A DNA stretch of 64,000 nucleotides from Alteromonas sp. M12 (GTDB lineage Bacteria > Pseudomonadota > Gammaproteobacteria > Enterobacterales > Alteromonadaceae): contig NZ_CP144164.1 in assembly GCF_037478005.1 (NCBI RefSeq), positions 3,472,001-3,536,000 on the forward strand, in the 5' to 3' direction. A program made the position numbers and the translations under genes. Positions 51,261 through 60,272 of the stretch are shown here, in pieces (position 1 is the first letter of the stretch; each line of letters starts with the position of its first letter). The notes below the pieces were generated by a model. That model saw nothing but the letters and a program-made list of their open reading frames with translations, searched no databases and had not been told where the DNA came from.

Positions 51261-53127
51261 GTTGTGTTCCCTCTTGGTTATTTTTATTATTACGTTTCAA
51301 TCTTCGCCACAAGGTGGTTTGGCTAATTCCTAAGTACTGAGCAACCAGTTCCTTATTCCCGTTAAATTTCATCATTGCCTGGTTTAGCAATTCCTGCTCA
51401 TTTTTTGCGATTGCGCCAGTTTGTTCGGTCCCACTTAGCTCAAATAGCTCGGGAGCTAGCTCAATCAATAATTGCGACACTCGCTTACTGGTCACATCTT
51501 GAAATGCTGAGCAATAAACTAATAAGCGCTCAACAATATTTTCCAGTTCTCGGATATTTCCTGGCCAATCATAAGTGGTAAAGATGGGCGTTAATTGCTG
51601 GGTTAAGCGCTGAATAACATCATCGCTCAAGCTACCAAAATTAAGAGTTGTCAGTTTATTTTTGGTGATATTTTCAATATCATCCCGACGTTCTTTTAAA
51701 GAGGGAACATTGATGCTTAAAACATTTAGGCGATAATATAAATCGTCTCTGAATAAGCCTTGTTTCACTTGTGTGGCCAAAGGTCGGTTGGTGGCAGCAA
51801 TGACTTTGAGGTTAACTTTAAATTCTTTTTGAGAGCCAATGGGCCGATAGGTTTTTTCTTGAATAACGCGCAGTAATTTGGCTTGTTGAGGTAAGGTTAA
51901 CTCACCCACCTCATCTAAAAATAACACGCCATTTTCCGCTTCATATAGCAAACCGTGTTTGCCGCCGCGCTTAGAACCGGTAAATGCGCCTTCCACGTAG
52001 CCAAAAAGCTCACCTTCAAACAACTCACTGGGCATTGCTGCGCAGTTAATTGCGACAAAACGTCCATCGGCAAACTGACTTTTCTGGTGAATACGCTTAG
52101 CTATCATTTCCTTACCAGTACCGGACTCTCCAATAATCAACACATGACTGGGAGAATTCGCATACAGGTCAGTTCGTTCAATCAAATCCGTCATCACTTT
52201 GGATTTGTAAATCAGCGGTTGCTCAAGGGATTGGTTTTTCTTAGGTGACAGTATTTGCGGTGTTTGGGCATAAAATTGGTAGATATCAAACTGACTATTG
52301 GTCATCATGATGGTGTCTTTATGAAACCACCAATCAGTTTCATTTAACCGGCACTTACCGTCCGACACATCAGCAAATTGACTGCTATGCAACAAATCTG
52401 AAATCTCTTGTTTGTTATTCGAGTCAATTGCAAATTCTGTTTTTGCAATGGCATTGGACGTCAAAACATCAGTATAGTTATCCACCACTAAAATCGGGGT
52501 TTTGGAGTCTTCACTTAACCATTTATAAATAACTTTTGCATGCATTGAATCCCGTTGCTTGCGGCCAAGGATAACCGCCTCTTTCAAGACTGCACGACAG
52601 GATTCTTTAGAATAAATTAAGAATGACTTAATGTTGTCTAATAACGCCAAACCACATACCAAACTGGCACCCACCACCACATTATCGGAGGTTAAATGTG
52701 CCAATTGATACATTTGTTTAGCATCTTCAGCTGTTTCGTATTGATGACGAGTGATGTTTATTGAAGTGCTTGTGTTTAACAGGCTAACTAAACTGCTGTA
52801 GTCATCGTAGGTAATAAGATGGATATCTTTACTCACCTTTGATGCTTTTAAAACAGCACTAACGATATCTGACTCTGTCACGGGGATAGACAAGACAGGT
52901 ACATCTAAGGTTGTTTTTAAGTAAGCCGAATTGCTGCCTGCACTTATAACTAAGTCAGGTTTGAAAACATGAATATGAGTGTTAGCTTCATGAATAGTGC
53001 CAATAATCGCATCTACGACTTTGCATTCGGCATGCTCTTCAAACTCTTCTAATACACTACTAACCAACTGGCTAAATTCTTTATGGCCAAAGATTAGAAT
53101 GCGAATTTTTTGACTTTGCTTTATCAA
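51253..53127 (-). CDS. Sigma-54-dependent regulator, PrpR-like
   Basis: Enhancer-binding activator of 624 residues. An N-terminal PrpR-type sensor domain (about 5-190) has the phrase VSAGSNSAYLKTTLDVPVLSIPVTESDIVSAVLKA. The AAA+ domain (about 300-545) has Walker A GESGTGKEMIAKRIH, the sigma-54 contact loop GAFTGSKRGG and Walker B GVLFLDEVGEL. A C-terminal Fis-type helix-turn-helix follows (GNKELVAQYLGISQTTLWRRLKR). The start is a TTG at 53127 with a weak ribosome site; no ATG lies nearer. It is the first gene of the operon and probably activates it in response to a metabolite, perhaps autoregulating through the CAACCTGAAAGT motif. Confidence 0.9.
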   Translation of the reverse strand: MIKQSQKIRILIFGHKEFSQLVSSVLEEFEEHAECKVVDAIIGTIHEANTHIHVFKPDLVISAGSNSAYLKTTLDVPVLSIPVTESDIVSAVLKASKVSKDIHLITYDDYSSLVSLLNTSTSINITRHQYETAEDAKQMYQLAHLTSDNVVVGASLVCGLALLDNIKSFLIYSKESCRAVLKEAVILGRKQRDSMHAKVIYKWLSEDSKTPILVVDNYTDVLTSNAIAKTEFAIDSNNKQEISDLLHSSQFADVSDGKCRLNETDWWFHKDTIMMTNSQFDIYQFYAQTPQILSPKKNQSLEQPLIYKSKVMTDLIERTDLYANSPSHVLIIGESGTGKEMIAKRIHQKSQFADGRFVAINCAAMPSELFEGELFGYVEGAFTGSKRGGKHGLLYEAENGVLFLDEVGELTLPQQAKLLRVIQEKTYRPIGSQKEFKVNLKVIAATNRPLATQVKQGLFRDDLYYRLNVLSINVPSLKERRDDIENITKNKLTTLNFGSLSDDVIQRLTQQLTPIFTTYDWPGNIRELENIVERLLVYCSAFQDVTSKRVSQLLIELAPELFELSGTEQTGAIAKNEQELLNQAMMKFNGNKELVAQYLGISQTTLWRRLKRNNKNNQEGTQHA

Positions 53128-53134
53128 TTTGTTG

Positions 53135-53255
53135 CAACCTGAAAGTAAAAATTGTTAGCAAATTAACATAGCACGGTTCATGCCAAAAACAATGAAATTT
53201 AAAAAACCTTAAATATCAACACTTTAATTTAAAACCCAATTTCACTTTCAGGTTG
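53135..53255 (-). promoter_or_regulatory. Candidate operator pair upstream of the PrpR-like regulator
   Basis: CAACCTGAAAGT (53135-53146) and its perfect reverse complement ACTTTCAGGTTG (53244-53255) lie 97 bases apart before the regulator start. A 10-base relative CCTGAAAGTA also lies upstream of the CaiB-like gene (48625-48634). Between them are A/T-rich TTGAAAT repeats (53250-53310). The spacing and copy number fit an activator binding region, but the protein that binds is inferred. Confidence 0.5.
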
Positions 53256-53313
53256 AAAATTTCAAATTGAAATAAAAAATATCACTTTGAAATAAAATCA
53301 TTCATTTTGAAAT

Positions 53314-53703
53314 TCAACTTTTCGGTGTTTCAGTCAATTGTAAAATAGCCCCGAATTTATCGTGATCTGCAAGATCGCAGATTGACCATTGTTGCAGACC
53401 CGTTCTTTTTTCCAGATTGTTCAATTCGAGTTTTTGTAGTGACTCATCAATTGATTCTGTGGCAAATGAAAGCAAAAAAATACCTTCACCTTTGTTTGCC
53501 AATATATCCGCCACTACCCCTTCGTTGCTCAAAGGCTGTACCAAAACCAACAGGCTTTCACCGACCTTAAAGCGAGCTGTTTTAACCAGCCTTTGAGGTA
53601 ATTCTTCAATCGTCGCTGATTGAGTTAACAATGTTTGGAAGTAGCTAACCGATTTGTCTAAATCTGCGACAACAAAATTTATATGATGAATATGAGTGAT
53701 CAA
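53314..53703 (-). CDS. VOC-superfamily protein (methylmalonyl-CoA epimerase-like) with changed metal site
   Basis: Vicinal-oxygen-chelate protein of 129 residues starting MITHIHHINFVVADLDKSVSYF, as in methylmalonyl-CoA epimerase and glyoxalases. KTARFKVGESLLVLVQPLSNEGVVADILANKGEGIFLLSFATESI follows; the canonical GEGIHHIAF at this point here reads GEGIFLLSF, so the second metal His is replaced by Leu. A Glu remains at the end in AILQLTE. The first His cluster is kept. Activity is uncertain. It lies just behind the operon regulator, transcribed in the same direction, and could belong to the same degradation module. Confidence 0.75.
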   Translation of the reverse strand: MITHIHHINFVVADLDKSVSYFQTLLTQSATIEELPQRLVKTARFKVGESLLVLVQPLSNEGVVADILANKGEGIFLLSFATESIDESLQKLELNNLEKRTGLQQWSICDLADHDKFGAILQLTETPKS

Positions 53704-53760
53704 AATGTACTCTCCTGATTAGCGGCTATAAGCAAGCAGCGTTGAGTAAAATATTGTCTA

Positions 53761-54663
53761 TCAAATAAATTGCGCGTGCCCTGATGTATCAAATCTTGCT
53801 TTAACTGCATGTCTGAATGATCGACTGACGGGTATAACTCTGCCGTTAGACAGTTTTATCGAAGCGCTGTGCCCTTGTTCTCGATAGCTACTTGCTGCGT
53901 CAGAACTAATCCAATACGAGCGATGAGTTTGAAATCCGTCCTGCCCAAACATTTCGCCAATTGCGTCTTTAAAACGAATATAAATTAGCTCTTCTTTTGA
54001 ACCCAGAACCACCCGTGTGTAGTGATCCTCTGCTATCAAGGCTAAAATTCTTTGCTGATGGGGGGCTGGCAGTCGACTTTGCAGTCGGGGCAATTGATCG
54101 ACCATAATGAAATCAGTTTGCTCATCATTAACAGTGTTCAGTAGCCAATTTCGAAAGCGTTTTACCTTCGAGCTGTCCGCGGAATAATTAAATCTGCTGA
54201 CACCCAGTACAAATAAATAAAAATAATTAGCAGCAACCCATAAGCTAACTCCAAGTAACCAATTGGAGATCGTGACGACTATATCCAAATATCGAGAAGT
54301 GCTTTTTAGAACATGTCCTTCTTGAACAAAATCGCCCACTAGAAAATCTCTAAAATGACTAGCTGGAATCCAAAGAGCAATACCAATGGCAAATCCAAGT
54401 ATGAGAACAGCTAAGAAGGGAGCTCCTAATGGTTTTAAAAATAAAGCCACCAATTTGCTACCTATCGCTAAAAACTGCCATGACAAAAGGGTTGAAACTA
54501 GCCAGTAAACTAAGTGGCCTTCAATGCCAACAAGGGGTTCAGTACCAGATTGAGATAGTGCAAAAAACAAACCTAACCCCAAAGGAATACCAATATAAAA
54601 CGAAAGAATTGTTCGATCTTGTATTGCCAAGGAAATAGATTGCCATACTTTTTTAAACATCAT
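53761..54663 (-). CDS. Membrane-bound LytTR-type transcriptional regulator
   Basis: A 300-residue protein. Four hydrophobic segments (about 20-160; FYIGIPLGLGLFFALS, LVYWLVSTLLSWQFLAIG, FLAVLILGFAIGIALWIP, ISNWLLGVSLWVAANYFYLFVLG) are followed by a C-terminal LytTR DNA-binding domain (about 205-295): ILALIAEDHYTRVVLGSKEELIYIRFKDAIGEM, GFQTHRSYWIS, IKLSNGRVIPVSRSFRHAVKA. Such membrane-tethered LytTR proteins act as regulators linked to sensing at the membrane. A perfect inverted repeat lies 20 bases upstream of the start. It is divergent from the TonB receptor gene at 55457, which it may control. Confidence 0.85.
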   Translation of the reverse strand: MMFKKVWQSISLAIQDRTILSFYIGIPLGLGLFFALSQSGTEPLVGIEGHLVYWLVSTLLSWQFLAIGSKLVALFLKPLGAPFLAVLILGFAIGIALWIPASHFRDFLVGDFVQEGHVLKSTSRYLDIVVTISNWLLGVSLWVAANYFYLFVLGVSRFNYSADSSKVKRFRNWLLNTVNDEQTDFIMVDQLPRLQSRLPAPHQQRILALIAEDHYTRVVLGSKEELIYIRFKDAIGEMFGQDGFQTHRSYWISSDAASSYREQGHSASIKLSNGRVIPVSRSFRHAVKARFDTSGHAQFI

Positions 54664-54683
54664 TAGTACCCAGCGCCCTTATC

Positions 54684-54716
54684 ATTATAAAACAGCTAGA
54701 TTCATCGTTTTATAAT
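54684..54716. promoter_or_regulatory. Inverted repeat upstream of the LytTR regulator
   Basis: ATTATAAAAC and GTTTTATAAT are perfect 10-bp inverted arms separated by 13 bases, ending 20 bases upstream of the start at 54663. Position suggests an autoregulatory operator; the binding protein is not proven. Confidence 0.5.
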
Positions 54717-55456
54717 ATGTATAAAACAAACAATTGAATGCAACAACTTGCGCTGCGCGAATAGCACTCACGGAATAAGTGCTGATTAATTGGCACAATC
54801 TAATGCCACTTTTTCTCATTTTGTTTTCAATGTAAAACTATTATCTAACTGAAAAATATCGACAATATGGACATCCGTGTTTAAAGATCAATTGCCTAAA
54901 ATTTCCCTATTTACATTTTTCAAGAGGAAGGTAAGTTGTCGCAAATATCTCGTAAATTTATTTACTACAACAAACAAAGCACTGTTCATGCCAAAATCCA
55001 AAATTATTTAAATCAATTAAAAATCAAAAAGTTAATAATAATATTCGATATCCGCTCAGTCTCAATATTTCATAGTGAACAATTTATGTTCACTTTGAAA
55101 AATAATATGTTGTTAATTCCCTAGTGTAAATTCCCTAGTTTCATGCGAGTTTGATTAACTGATAACTACCTATTACTGAAACTATTTTATCCCTTGATGC
55201 AATACCACAGATTTCTCAATCACGCACAATAGCCTTGCAATATAAAACCCATTATCATATCTTTATAACATTATTGTTTGCATTTTTCACACAACTAACA
55301 CAAAAAGTTGGTCTGCAATTCGCGAAGCGCGAATGGTATTCACGAAATAAAGCCACCTTTTACGAAAACATAGTAGACCTAAATTCAGCTTATCCTACAT
55401 ATTGTTTGTGGAAACATCACAGCCAATCAATAGACTAATTACATCAAAGGATAACC
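54717..55456. other. Long intergenic region with two REP-like palindromes
   Basis: It holds the promoter of the TonB receptor. Two copies of a palindrome-plus-tail repeat stand at 54748-54779 and 55319-55352 (TTGCGCTGCGCGAA and TTCGCGAAGCGCGAA, each followed by a similar tail reading TAGCACTCACGGAATAAG or TGGTATTCACGAAATAAAG). A direct repeat AATTCCCTAGT occurs at 55117 and 55131. No convincing reading frame was seen. Confidence 0.5.
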
Positions 55457-57958
55457 ATGAACAAAAAACTATTAAGTGTCTTTGTTTTGATGAATATGAG
55501 CGGGACAGGCGTATCAGAAAATAACTTTTTTTCTGCTGCCTATGCCCAAGAGAAAACAAATGTAAACGAAAAAGAAGATATAGAACGGATTGACGTTGTA
55601 TCTTCTCGAAAACGCGATGAGTGGATCCTCGACGTACCACTAGCTGTCCAATCATTTTCTGCAGAAGATATTGAAAAGGCCGGTATTGGTAATTTAGAAG
55701 ATTTAACCTTGTTTGCGCCAGGATTAGATTTCAAAGATCAAGGTGGCAACTTTGCTGGACGATTATTACCGGCAATACGCTTTCGAGGCCTTACCTCAGA
55801 AAGTTCATTACCATCAAACCAAGTTGGATCACTGTTTGTAGATGGTGTATATGTGCTTGGTGGCGCACAATCAATAGGCTTTGAAGATATTGAGCGAGTG
55901 GAGGTTATTCGCGGCCCACAATCAGCCCACTTTGGCCGTTCAACATTTGGTGGAGCGATCAACTATATTACCAAAGATCCATCTGGAGAGTTTGGTGGAA
56001 AATTCAATGCTGCATATAGCCCTAACTTTGGTTCTAGCAATATTTCATTTTCTGTACATGGTTCCTTAATAGAGGATGTGTTAGCCGCAAGCTTAACCGG
56101 TTCAGGATTTAAAAATGGATCGGCTTACACGGCAAATGACGGTGGTACATTAGGTGAACAAACCACAAACGCTGCGCATTTATCTCTTTTATATACTCCA
56201 ACAGAAGATTTAAAAATTAAATTTCGAGCATCCTATGTAGAAGATGAAGATACCGCCCCCGCCGCCACAGCTATTCAATTTAGTGAATTTAGTAACTGCG
56301 AAGCAGGTACTCCTGTAACGGTTCTTAACGGAGACGGTATTGCCACTGAAACGACCTTAGGTGGAAACTTGTGGTGTGGCGCTTTACCTGAGATTTCCGA
56401 CGGTGTGGTTGTTTCTCGTAACACCACCTTTCCGATATTCGAAGATGGTGGAGCCTTTTTGCCAGAGGTAGACATTCGAGACTTAATGGTAGGGAATAGT
56501 CGTGGTGTACAAGATATTGAAGATGCCCCTTACCTTGACCATTTTGGATTACGTCGCCAAATGACAAGACTTGCCGCTAGCTTCGAATATGTCATAAATG
56601 ACGAGTTTGATTTGGATGGTAACATTTCTTATAACGATCAAGATTTAATGGGTATTCGCGACGGTGACAACTCTGATGGACAATCAGTGTATATCGGCAC
56701 GCCATCGTTCTTCGAAGACTTTTCAAGTGAAATACGCTTAAGCTACGATGCTGGCGGCAAGTTTAGAGCCTTGATGGGTATTAATTATTATAAACAAGAA
56801 ATCCACGCCGCTTTTTCAAATGGTGTTGAGGCAACCAATTCAATTCTGTTCGATACGGCTGCAACGCCATTTGAAGTTCGAATAGTTGGTGCACAAAACT
56901 CAACTCCTAACGATGATGAAATCAAGACCCTAGGTATTTTTGGTTCATTTGATTACTACTTTACAGAAAACTTAGGTTTAACCCTTGAAGGACGTTGGCA
57001 GAACGATGAAGTCACCCGCTTCGGTGGCACATTTGGCGAACCAATTGCGACCGGAAAACTAACATCTAAAGAATTCCTACCTCGTGCAATTTTCAAATGG
57101 AATCCAACTGACAACATGATGACCTATGCAAGTTATTCAAAAGGTACCTTACCGGGTCAGTTCAACAGTTCCTTTGTTGCCTTAGATCCTGAAGATAAAG
57201 CCATAGTGCAAGCTGAAAATCCGGGTTTACAAGACGAGGTACCACCTGAATATCTAGATAGTTACGAAATTGGAGTTAAACAATCATTAATGGAAGGCAA
57301 ACTAAGCTATTCAACCGCTTTGTATTCGATGATTTGGGAAAATATGAAATCAAGCATATCCTTTTTACCGCCTGGCGCTACTGGCTTTCAAAGTGGATTT
57401 GTATCTGGAGAATCAAAGATTAAAGGGGTGGAGTTTGAAGGCGGCTATGCAGTCAGCAAGAACTTTGATATCTCTCTTACAGCAAATTATACCGATGCTA
57501 AATATGAAGACTATTCATTAACCGGTCTTACACCTCTATTTAATTTAACCACAGCAGATGGATTTAAAGTTGATGGTAATACCCTTCCTCGTTTTCCAAA
57601 ATGGAGTGGTAGCCTGTCTGGTACTTATACCAATACTTTAGAGTTAGCCACAGACTGGGATTGGTATACACGTGTAGATATTTTATACAACGGTAAAACC
57701 TATACTGATTCATATAACCTAACTTGGGTAGACGCATATCAAAAAGTGAACTTAAAAGTTGGTTTCACACGTGATGATCTTTCAATTGAGCTATATGCCG
57801 ATAATTTACTAGATGAAGATGGTTGGGTAACAGGCGCAGGTTTAGCATTCTTCGGTGAAGTACCTGTTAAAATTTCAACATTAAATACGCTCCGAGCTGT
57901 GCACGTTTCTGCTATGCAGCCAAGAGAGCTAGGCGTTAGGTTATCACTAGCGTTTTAA
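55457..57958 (+). CDS. TonB-dependent outer-membrane receptor
   Basis: Outer-membrane transporter of 833 residues. After a signal peptide ending AAYAQE comes the plug (about 45-160) with RIDVVSSRKRDEWILDVPLAVQSFSAEDIEKAGIGNLEDLTLFAPGLDF, IRFRGLTS, FVDGVYVLG, and VEVIRGPQSAHFGRSTFGGAINYITKDP. A long beta barrel ends GVRLSLAF. Ribosome site AAGGATAACC precedes ATG 55457. The next gene begins 56 bases later, so the receptor and the M24 lipoprotein form an operon. Ligand unknown; a peptide-like or other organic compound is plausible given the peptidase neighbour. Confidence 0.9.
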   Translation: MNKKLLSVFVLMNMSGTGVSENNFFSAAYAQEKTNVNEKEDIERIDVVSSRKRDEWILDVPLAVQSFSAEDIEKAGIGNLEDLTLFAPGLDFKDQGGNFAGRLLPAIRFRGLTSESSLPSNQVGSLFVDGVYVLGGAQSIGFEDIERVEVIRGPQSAHFGRSTFGGAINYITKDPSGEFGGKFNAAYSPNFGSSNISFSVHGSLIEDVLAASLTGSGFKNGSAYTANDGGTLGEQTTNAAHLSLLYTPTEDLKIKFRASYVEDEDTAPAATAIQFSEFSNCEAGTPVTVLNGDGIATETTLGGNLWCGALPEISDGVVVSRNTTFPIFEDGGAFLPEVDIRDLMVGNSRGVQDIEDAPYLDHFGLRRQMTRLAASFEYVINDEFDLDGNISYNDQDLMGIRDGDNSDGQSVYIGTPSFFEDFSSEIRLSYDAGGKFRALMGINYYKQEIHAAFSNGVEATNSILFDTAATPFEVRIVGAQNSTPNDDEIKTLGIFGSFDYYFTENLGLTLEGRWQNDEVTRFGGTFGEPIATGKLTSKEFLPRAIFKWNPTDNMMTYASYSKGTLPGQFNSSFVALDPEDKAIVQAENPGLQDEVPPEYLDSYEIGVKQSLMEGKLSYSTALYSMIWENMKSSISFLPPGATGFQSGFVSGESKIKGVEFEGGYAVSKNFDISLTANYTDAKYEDYSLTGLTPLFNLTTADGFKVDGNTLPRFPKWSGSLSGTYTNTLELATDWDWYTRVDILYNGKTYTDSYNLTWVDAYQKVNLKVGFTRDDLSIELYADNLLDEDGWVTGAGLAFFGEVPVKISTLNTLRAVHVSAMQPRELGVRLSLAF

Positions 57959-58014
57959 ATATTAACTGTAATTGAGGCTAAACAATGTTCAAAAACTCTA
58001 ATTCAGAGGGCAAA

Positions 58015-59406
58015 ATGAAATTAAATAGACGTGAATTTATGGCCGGAGTTGGCATGGCAACAGCCTTGCCATTAGTTGGATGCGCTGCTAGCACTGCTGG
58101 TAGTGCTTCCACATCCGAAGTCAACACATTTAGCGACAGTTTCACGACAGCACCTCCTATCTCAGGTCCACGTATCAACTTAGCCAGAGCTTATGAAGTC
58201 ATGGAGATGTTGAATATCGATGCCTTAGTACTAGGACAGGGTGTCAATTTTTACTATTCGACAGGGCATCATCCAGTTACCTTGACCATGGGGCATGGAC
58301 CCAATACATTTTCTATTATCACGCGACAAGATAATAGGCCAAATGGATTGGTTATGCCGTCATTTACGTACTACTTTCAATTAGCTGATACTATCGCGCC
58401 ACAAGACTTTGCAACATACCTTTACAGTGGAAGTAGAGGGACGGATGAGCTTGATGCTTCCGCAGAGCAAAGCCCTAATTTAATGATATTTCCAGATAGG
58501 CAATTAACTGCCTTGGATGAAATTGAGGCCAGACGAGCAGACCGAACCCGACAGACAGCAAAAGAATATGGCGCTTTTGTAGGCTCTCGAGCAGCTTTGA
58601 AAAAAGCATTTAGCGATCTTGGTTTAACCAATGCGAGAATAGCGACAGATAACGCTGCATCTTGGGAGCTAATCTCCACCGCACTGCCTAATGTCACCGT
58701 GATAGACGCCGATGATGCTCTTCGACGTATACGGCCTTATAAGTCTGACATTGAAATTGAATTAATGCGTCGAGCTGCACCAGCAAACGCAGAGGCAGCC
58801 ATTGCGGCGGTGAAATCGATTCGTGAGGGCGCAACCTATAGAGATCTTAGACGTTTATTTTATACAGAGGCTGCTAAACGGGGCAACACTGGGGTTTTCA
58901 TGGTAGTTGACCGAATCAGTGATGATTTATTCGATGCGCCATTTCGAGATGGTCAGTCGTTCTTAATTGACGGTGTGAGTCATGCGGATGGATACCATGG
59001 TGATTATGGACGTACTGTTTTTATTGGAGAGCCAAATAAAGAATTAGCGAAAATAACAAAAACCATTGGTCTTGCTTGGGACGAAGTGAGGCATGCCTTG
59101 AAACCAGGGATGAAATTCTCTGAAATCACAGCTTTCGGTCAATCGACGCTCAAAAAACTAGGTGGCAACTACACTGTATCTTTCACACCACACAGTGTTG
59201 GTCTATTTCATACTGACCACGTCGGTAAAAGTCCTGGCGCGTTGAGTGAAGATTTAGTGTTACAAAAAGGCATGATTATTAGTGTTGATTGTCCTCTGCT
59301 AGCATCAGGTGTAGGAGGTTCAGTACACCTTGAAGATCTTACGTTAATTACTGCCGATGGAAGTGAAGCGATCAATAATGTAGGAGAACAGACGATCATT
59401 ATTTGA
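58015..59406 (+). CDS. Tat-exported M24-family peptidase-like lipoprotein
   Basis: Exported 463-residue protein of the pita-bread (M24, Xaa-Pro/creatinase) fold. ATG 58015 is preferred: it has AGAGGG before it and opens with a twin-arginine signal NRREFMAGVGMATALPLVGC, whose Cys23 makes a lipobox; the frame is open 10 codons upstream. The C-terminal catalytic domain shows metal ligands Asp in FLIDGVSHADGYHGDYGRTV, His in FTPHSVGLFHTDH, and Glu in VHLEDLTLI; the usual Glu in the TIEPG segment is Asp here (ISVDCPLL). It may cleave a proline-containing or guanidino substrate in the periplasm. Confidence 0.82.
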   Translation: MKLNRREFMAGVGMATALPLVGCAASTAGSASTSEVNTFSDSFTTAPPISGPRINLARAYEVMEMLNIDALVLGQGVNFYYSTGHHPVTLTMGHGPNTFSIITRQDNRPNGLVMPSFTYYFQLADTIAPQDFATYLYSGSRGTDELDASAEQSPNLMIFPDRQLTALDEIEARRADRTRQTAKEYGAFVGSRAALKKAFSDLGLTNARIATDNAASWELISTALPNVTVIDADDALRRIRPYKSDIEIELMRRAAPANAEAAIAAVKSIREGATYRDLRRLFYTEAAKRGNTGVFMVVDRISDDLFDAPFRDGQSFLIDGVSHADGYHGDYGRTVFIGEPNKELAKITKTIGLAWDEVRHALKPGMKFSEITAFGQSTLKKLGGNYTVSFTPHSVGLFHTDHVGKSPGALSEDLVLQKGMIISVDCPLLASGVGGSVHLEDLTLITADGSEAINNVGEQTIII

Positions 59407-59432
59407 TGCAATTAAGCAATCCAAATCAGCAA

Positions 59433-59458
59433 AAAAATGCCTCTGTTGAGGCATTTTT
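59433..59458. terminator. Strong terminator behind the M24 gene
   Basis: AAATGCCTC and GAGGCATTT pair around a 4-base loop, with A-rich sequence before and TTTTT after, so it can work in both directions. The convergent lipoprotein gene stops at 59481. Confidence 0.9.
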
Positions 59459-59480
59459 ATTGTCACAATGGTAACTTAAA

Positions 59481-60272
59481 TTATTGATTTGCCGCCTTCC
59501 TTGCCTTGGCACGAGAATATTGGTTAAACAATGCTCTTTGCTCATCAGTGCTTTCACCTAATTGCACCCGCACCGGCGTGCTTGAATGCTTATGATAATA
59601 AACATATTCCATAACGGCGACGAGTCCACGGGCATTTTCAAATATGATAGGCATACTCTTTTTTTCGTCTTCATCATTTGAATCGTTTTCACTGACACCT
59701 AACCAATAACGTTTGACAAAATTTAAGTCATTATACCAATCCCAAGTTAACTTCTTTAGCTCTTTATCGGAAAAGGTAAAAAACGTGGCAATGTTATTTT
59801 CTAAAATCACCGGCATATAAGTAAATTTGTCCATCTGCATATCATTTAAAGTGCAAGATTCAAGCAGGTTCAATATGTATAAGTTGGCTACACTGCTTTT
59901 GCTAATTTTAATAAAATAGGTTTCATCTTTACCAGAGTTCTGATTTGAGTTGCTTGATGGAGCATAGTCGATTTTATAACAATCATGAACTTCAGTAATG
60001 TTTAGCGGAGCATCAAAGATAGTTACGCCTTCATTCTTAACGATTTCAAGGGTGGTACTATTATCTATGTACCGACTATTAGCGCCGGAAAAATCATTAA
60101 GTGCATTTTCGGCTGATGCTATTAAGTAGGCTGTTTTATACCCCTTCAAAAGCATAACCTCGTCGTCTTTATCAATAACCTGCTCGGTGGTGATGACAGT
60201 ATAAGGTGACGAACAAGCACATAATGTTAGACAGGTTAGTACAACAAGCGTTTTAGTGAATTCCCACATCAT
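59481..60272 (-). CDS. Hypothetical lipoprotein
   Basis: Unrecognised exported protein of 263 residues with signal sequence MMWEFTKTLVVLTCLTLCACSS; the lipobox LCAC places Cys at position 20. The rest is charged, with NSTTLEIVKNEGVTIFDAPLNITEVHDCYKIDYAP and a pair of internal cysteines (DCYKI and LESCTLND). It ends in a basic helix-like tail RALFNQYSRAKARKAANQ. No known domain or motif was recognised. It is isolated, converging with the M24 gene. Location is likely the inner or outer membrane, as a lipoprotein. Confidence 0.7.
   Translation of the reverse strand: MMWEFTKTLVVLTCLTLCACSSPYTVITTEQVIDKDDEVMLLKGYKTAYLIASAENALNDFSGANSRYIDNSTTLEIVKNEGVTIFDAPLNITEVHDCYKIDYAPSSNSNQNSGKDETYFIKISKSSVANLYILNLLESCTLNDMQMDKFTYMPVILENNIATFFTFSDKELKKLTWDWYNDLNFVKRYWLGVSENDSNDEDEKKSMPIIFENARGLVAVMEYVYYHKHSSTPVRVQLGESTDEQRALFNQYSRAKARKAANQ

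Noticed and set aside
51955..52045. Inactive sigma-54 loop because GAFTGS replaces GAFTGA
   Set aside because: PrpR-type activators tolerate Ser here as far as I recall, so this is not evidence of loss of function.
54936..55124. Plus-strand frame of 62 codons
   Set aside because: Starts with TTG in highly A/T-rich intergenic DNA; lysine/isoleucine-rich composition reflects base content.
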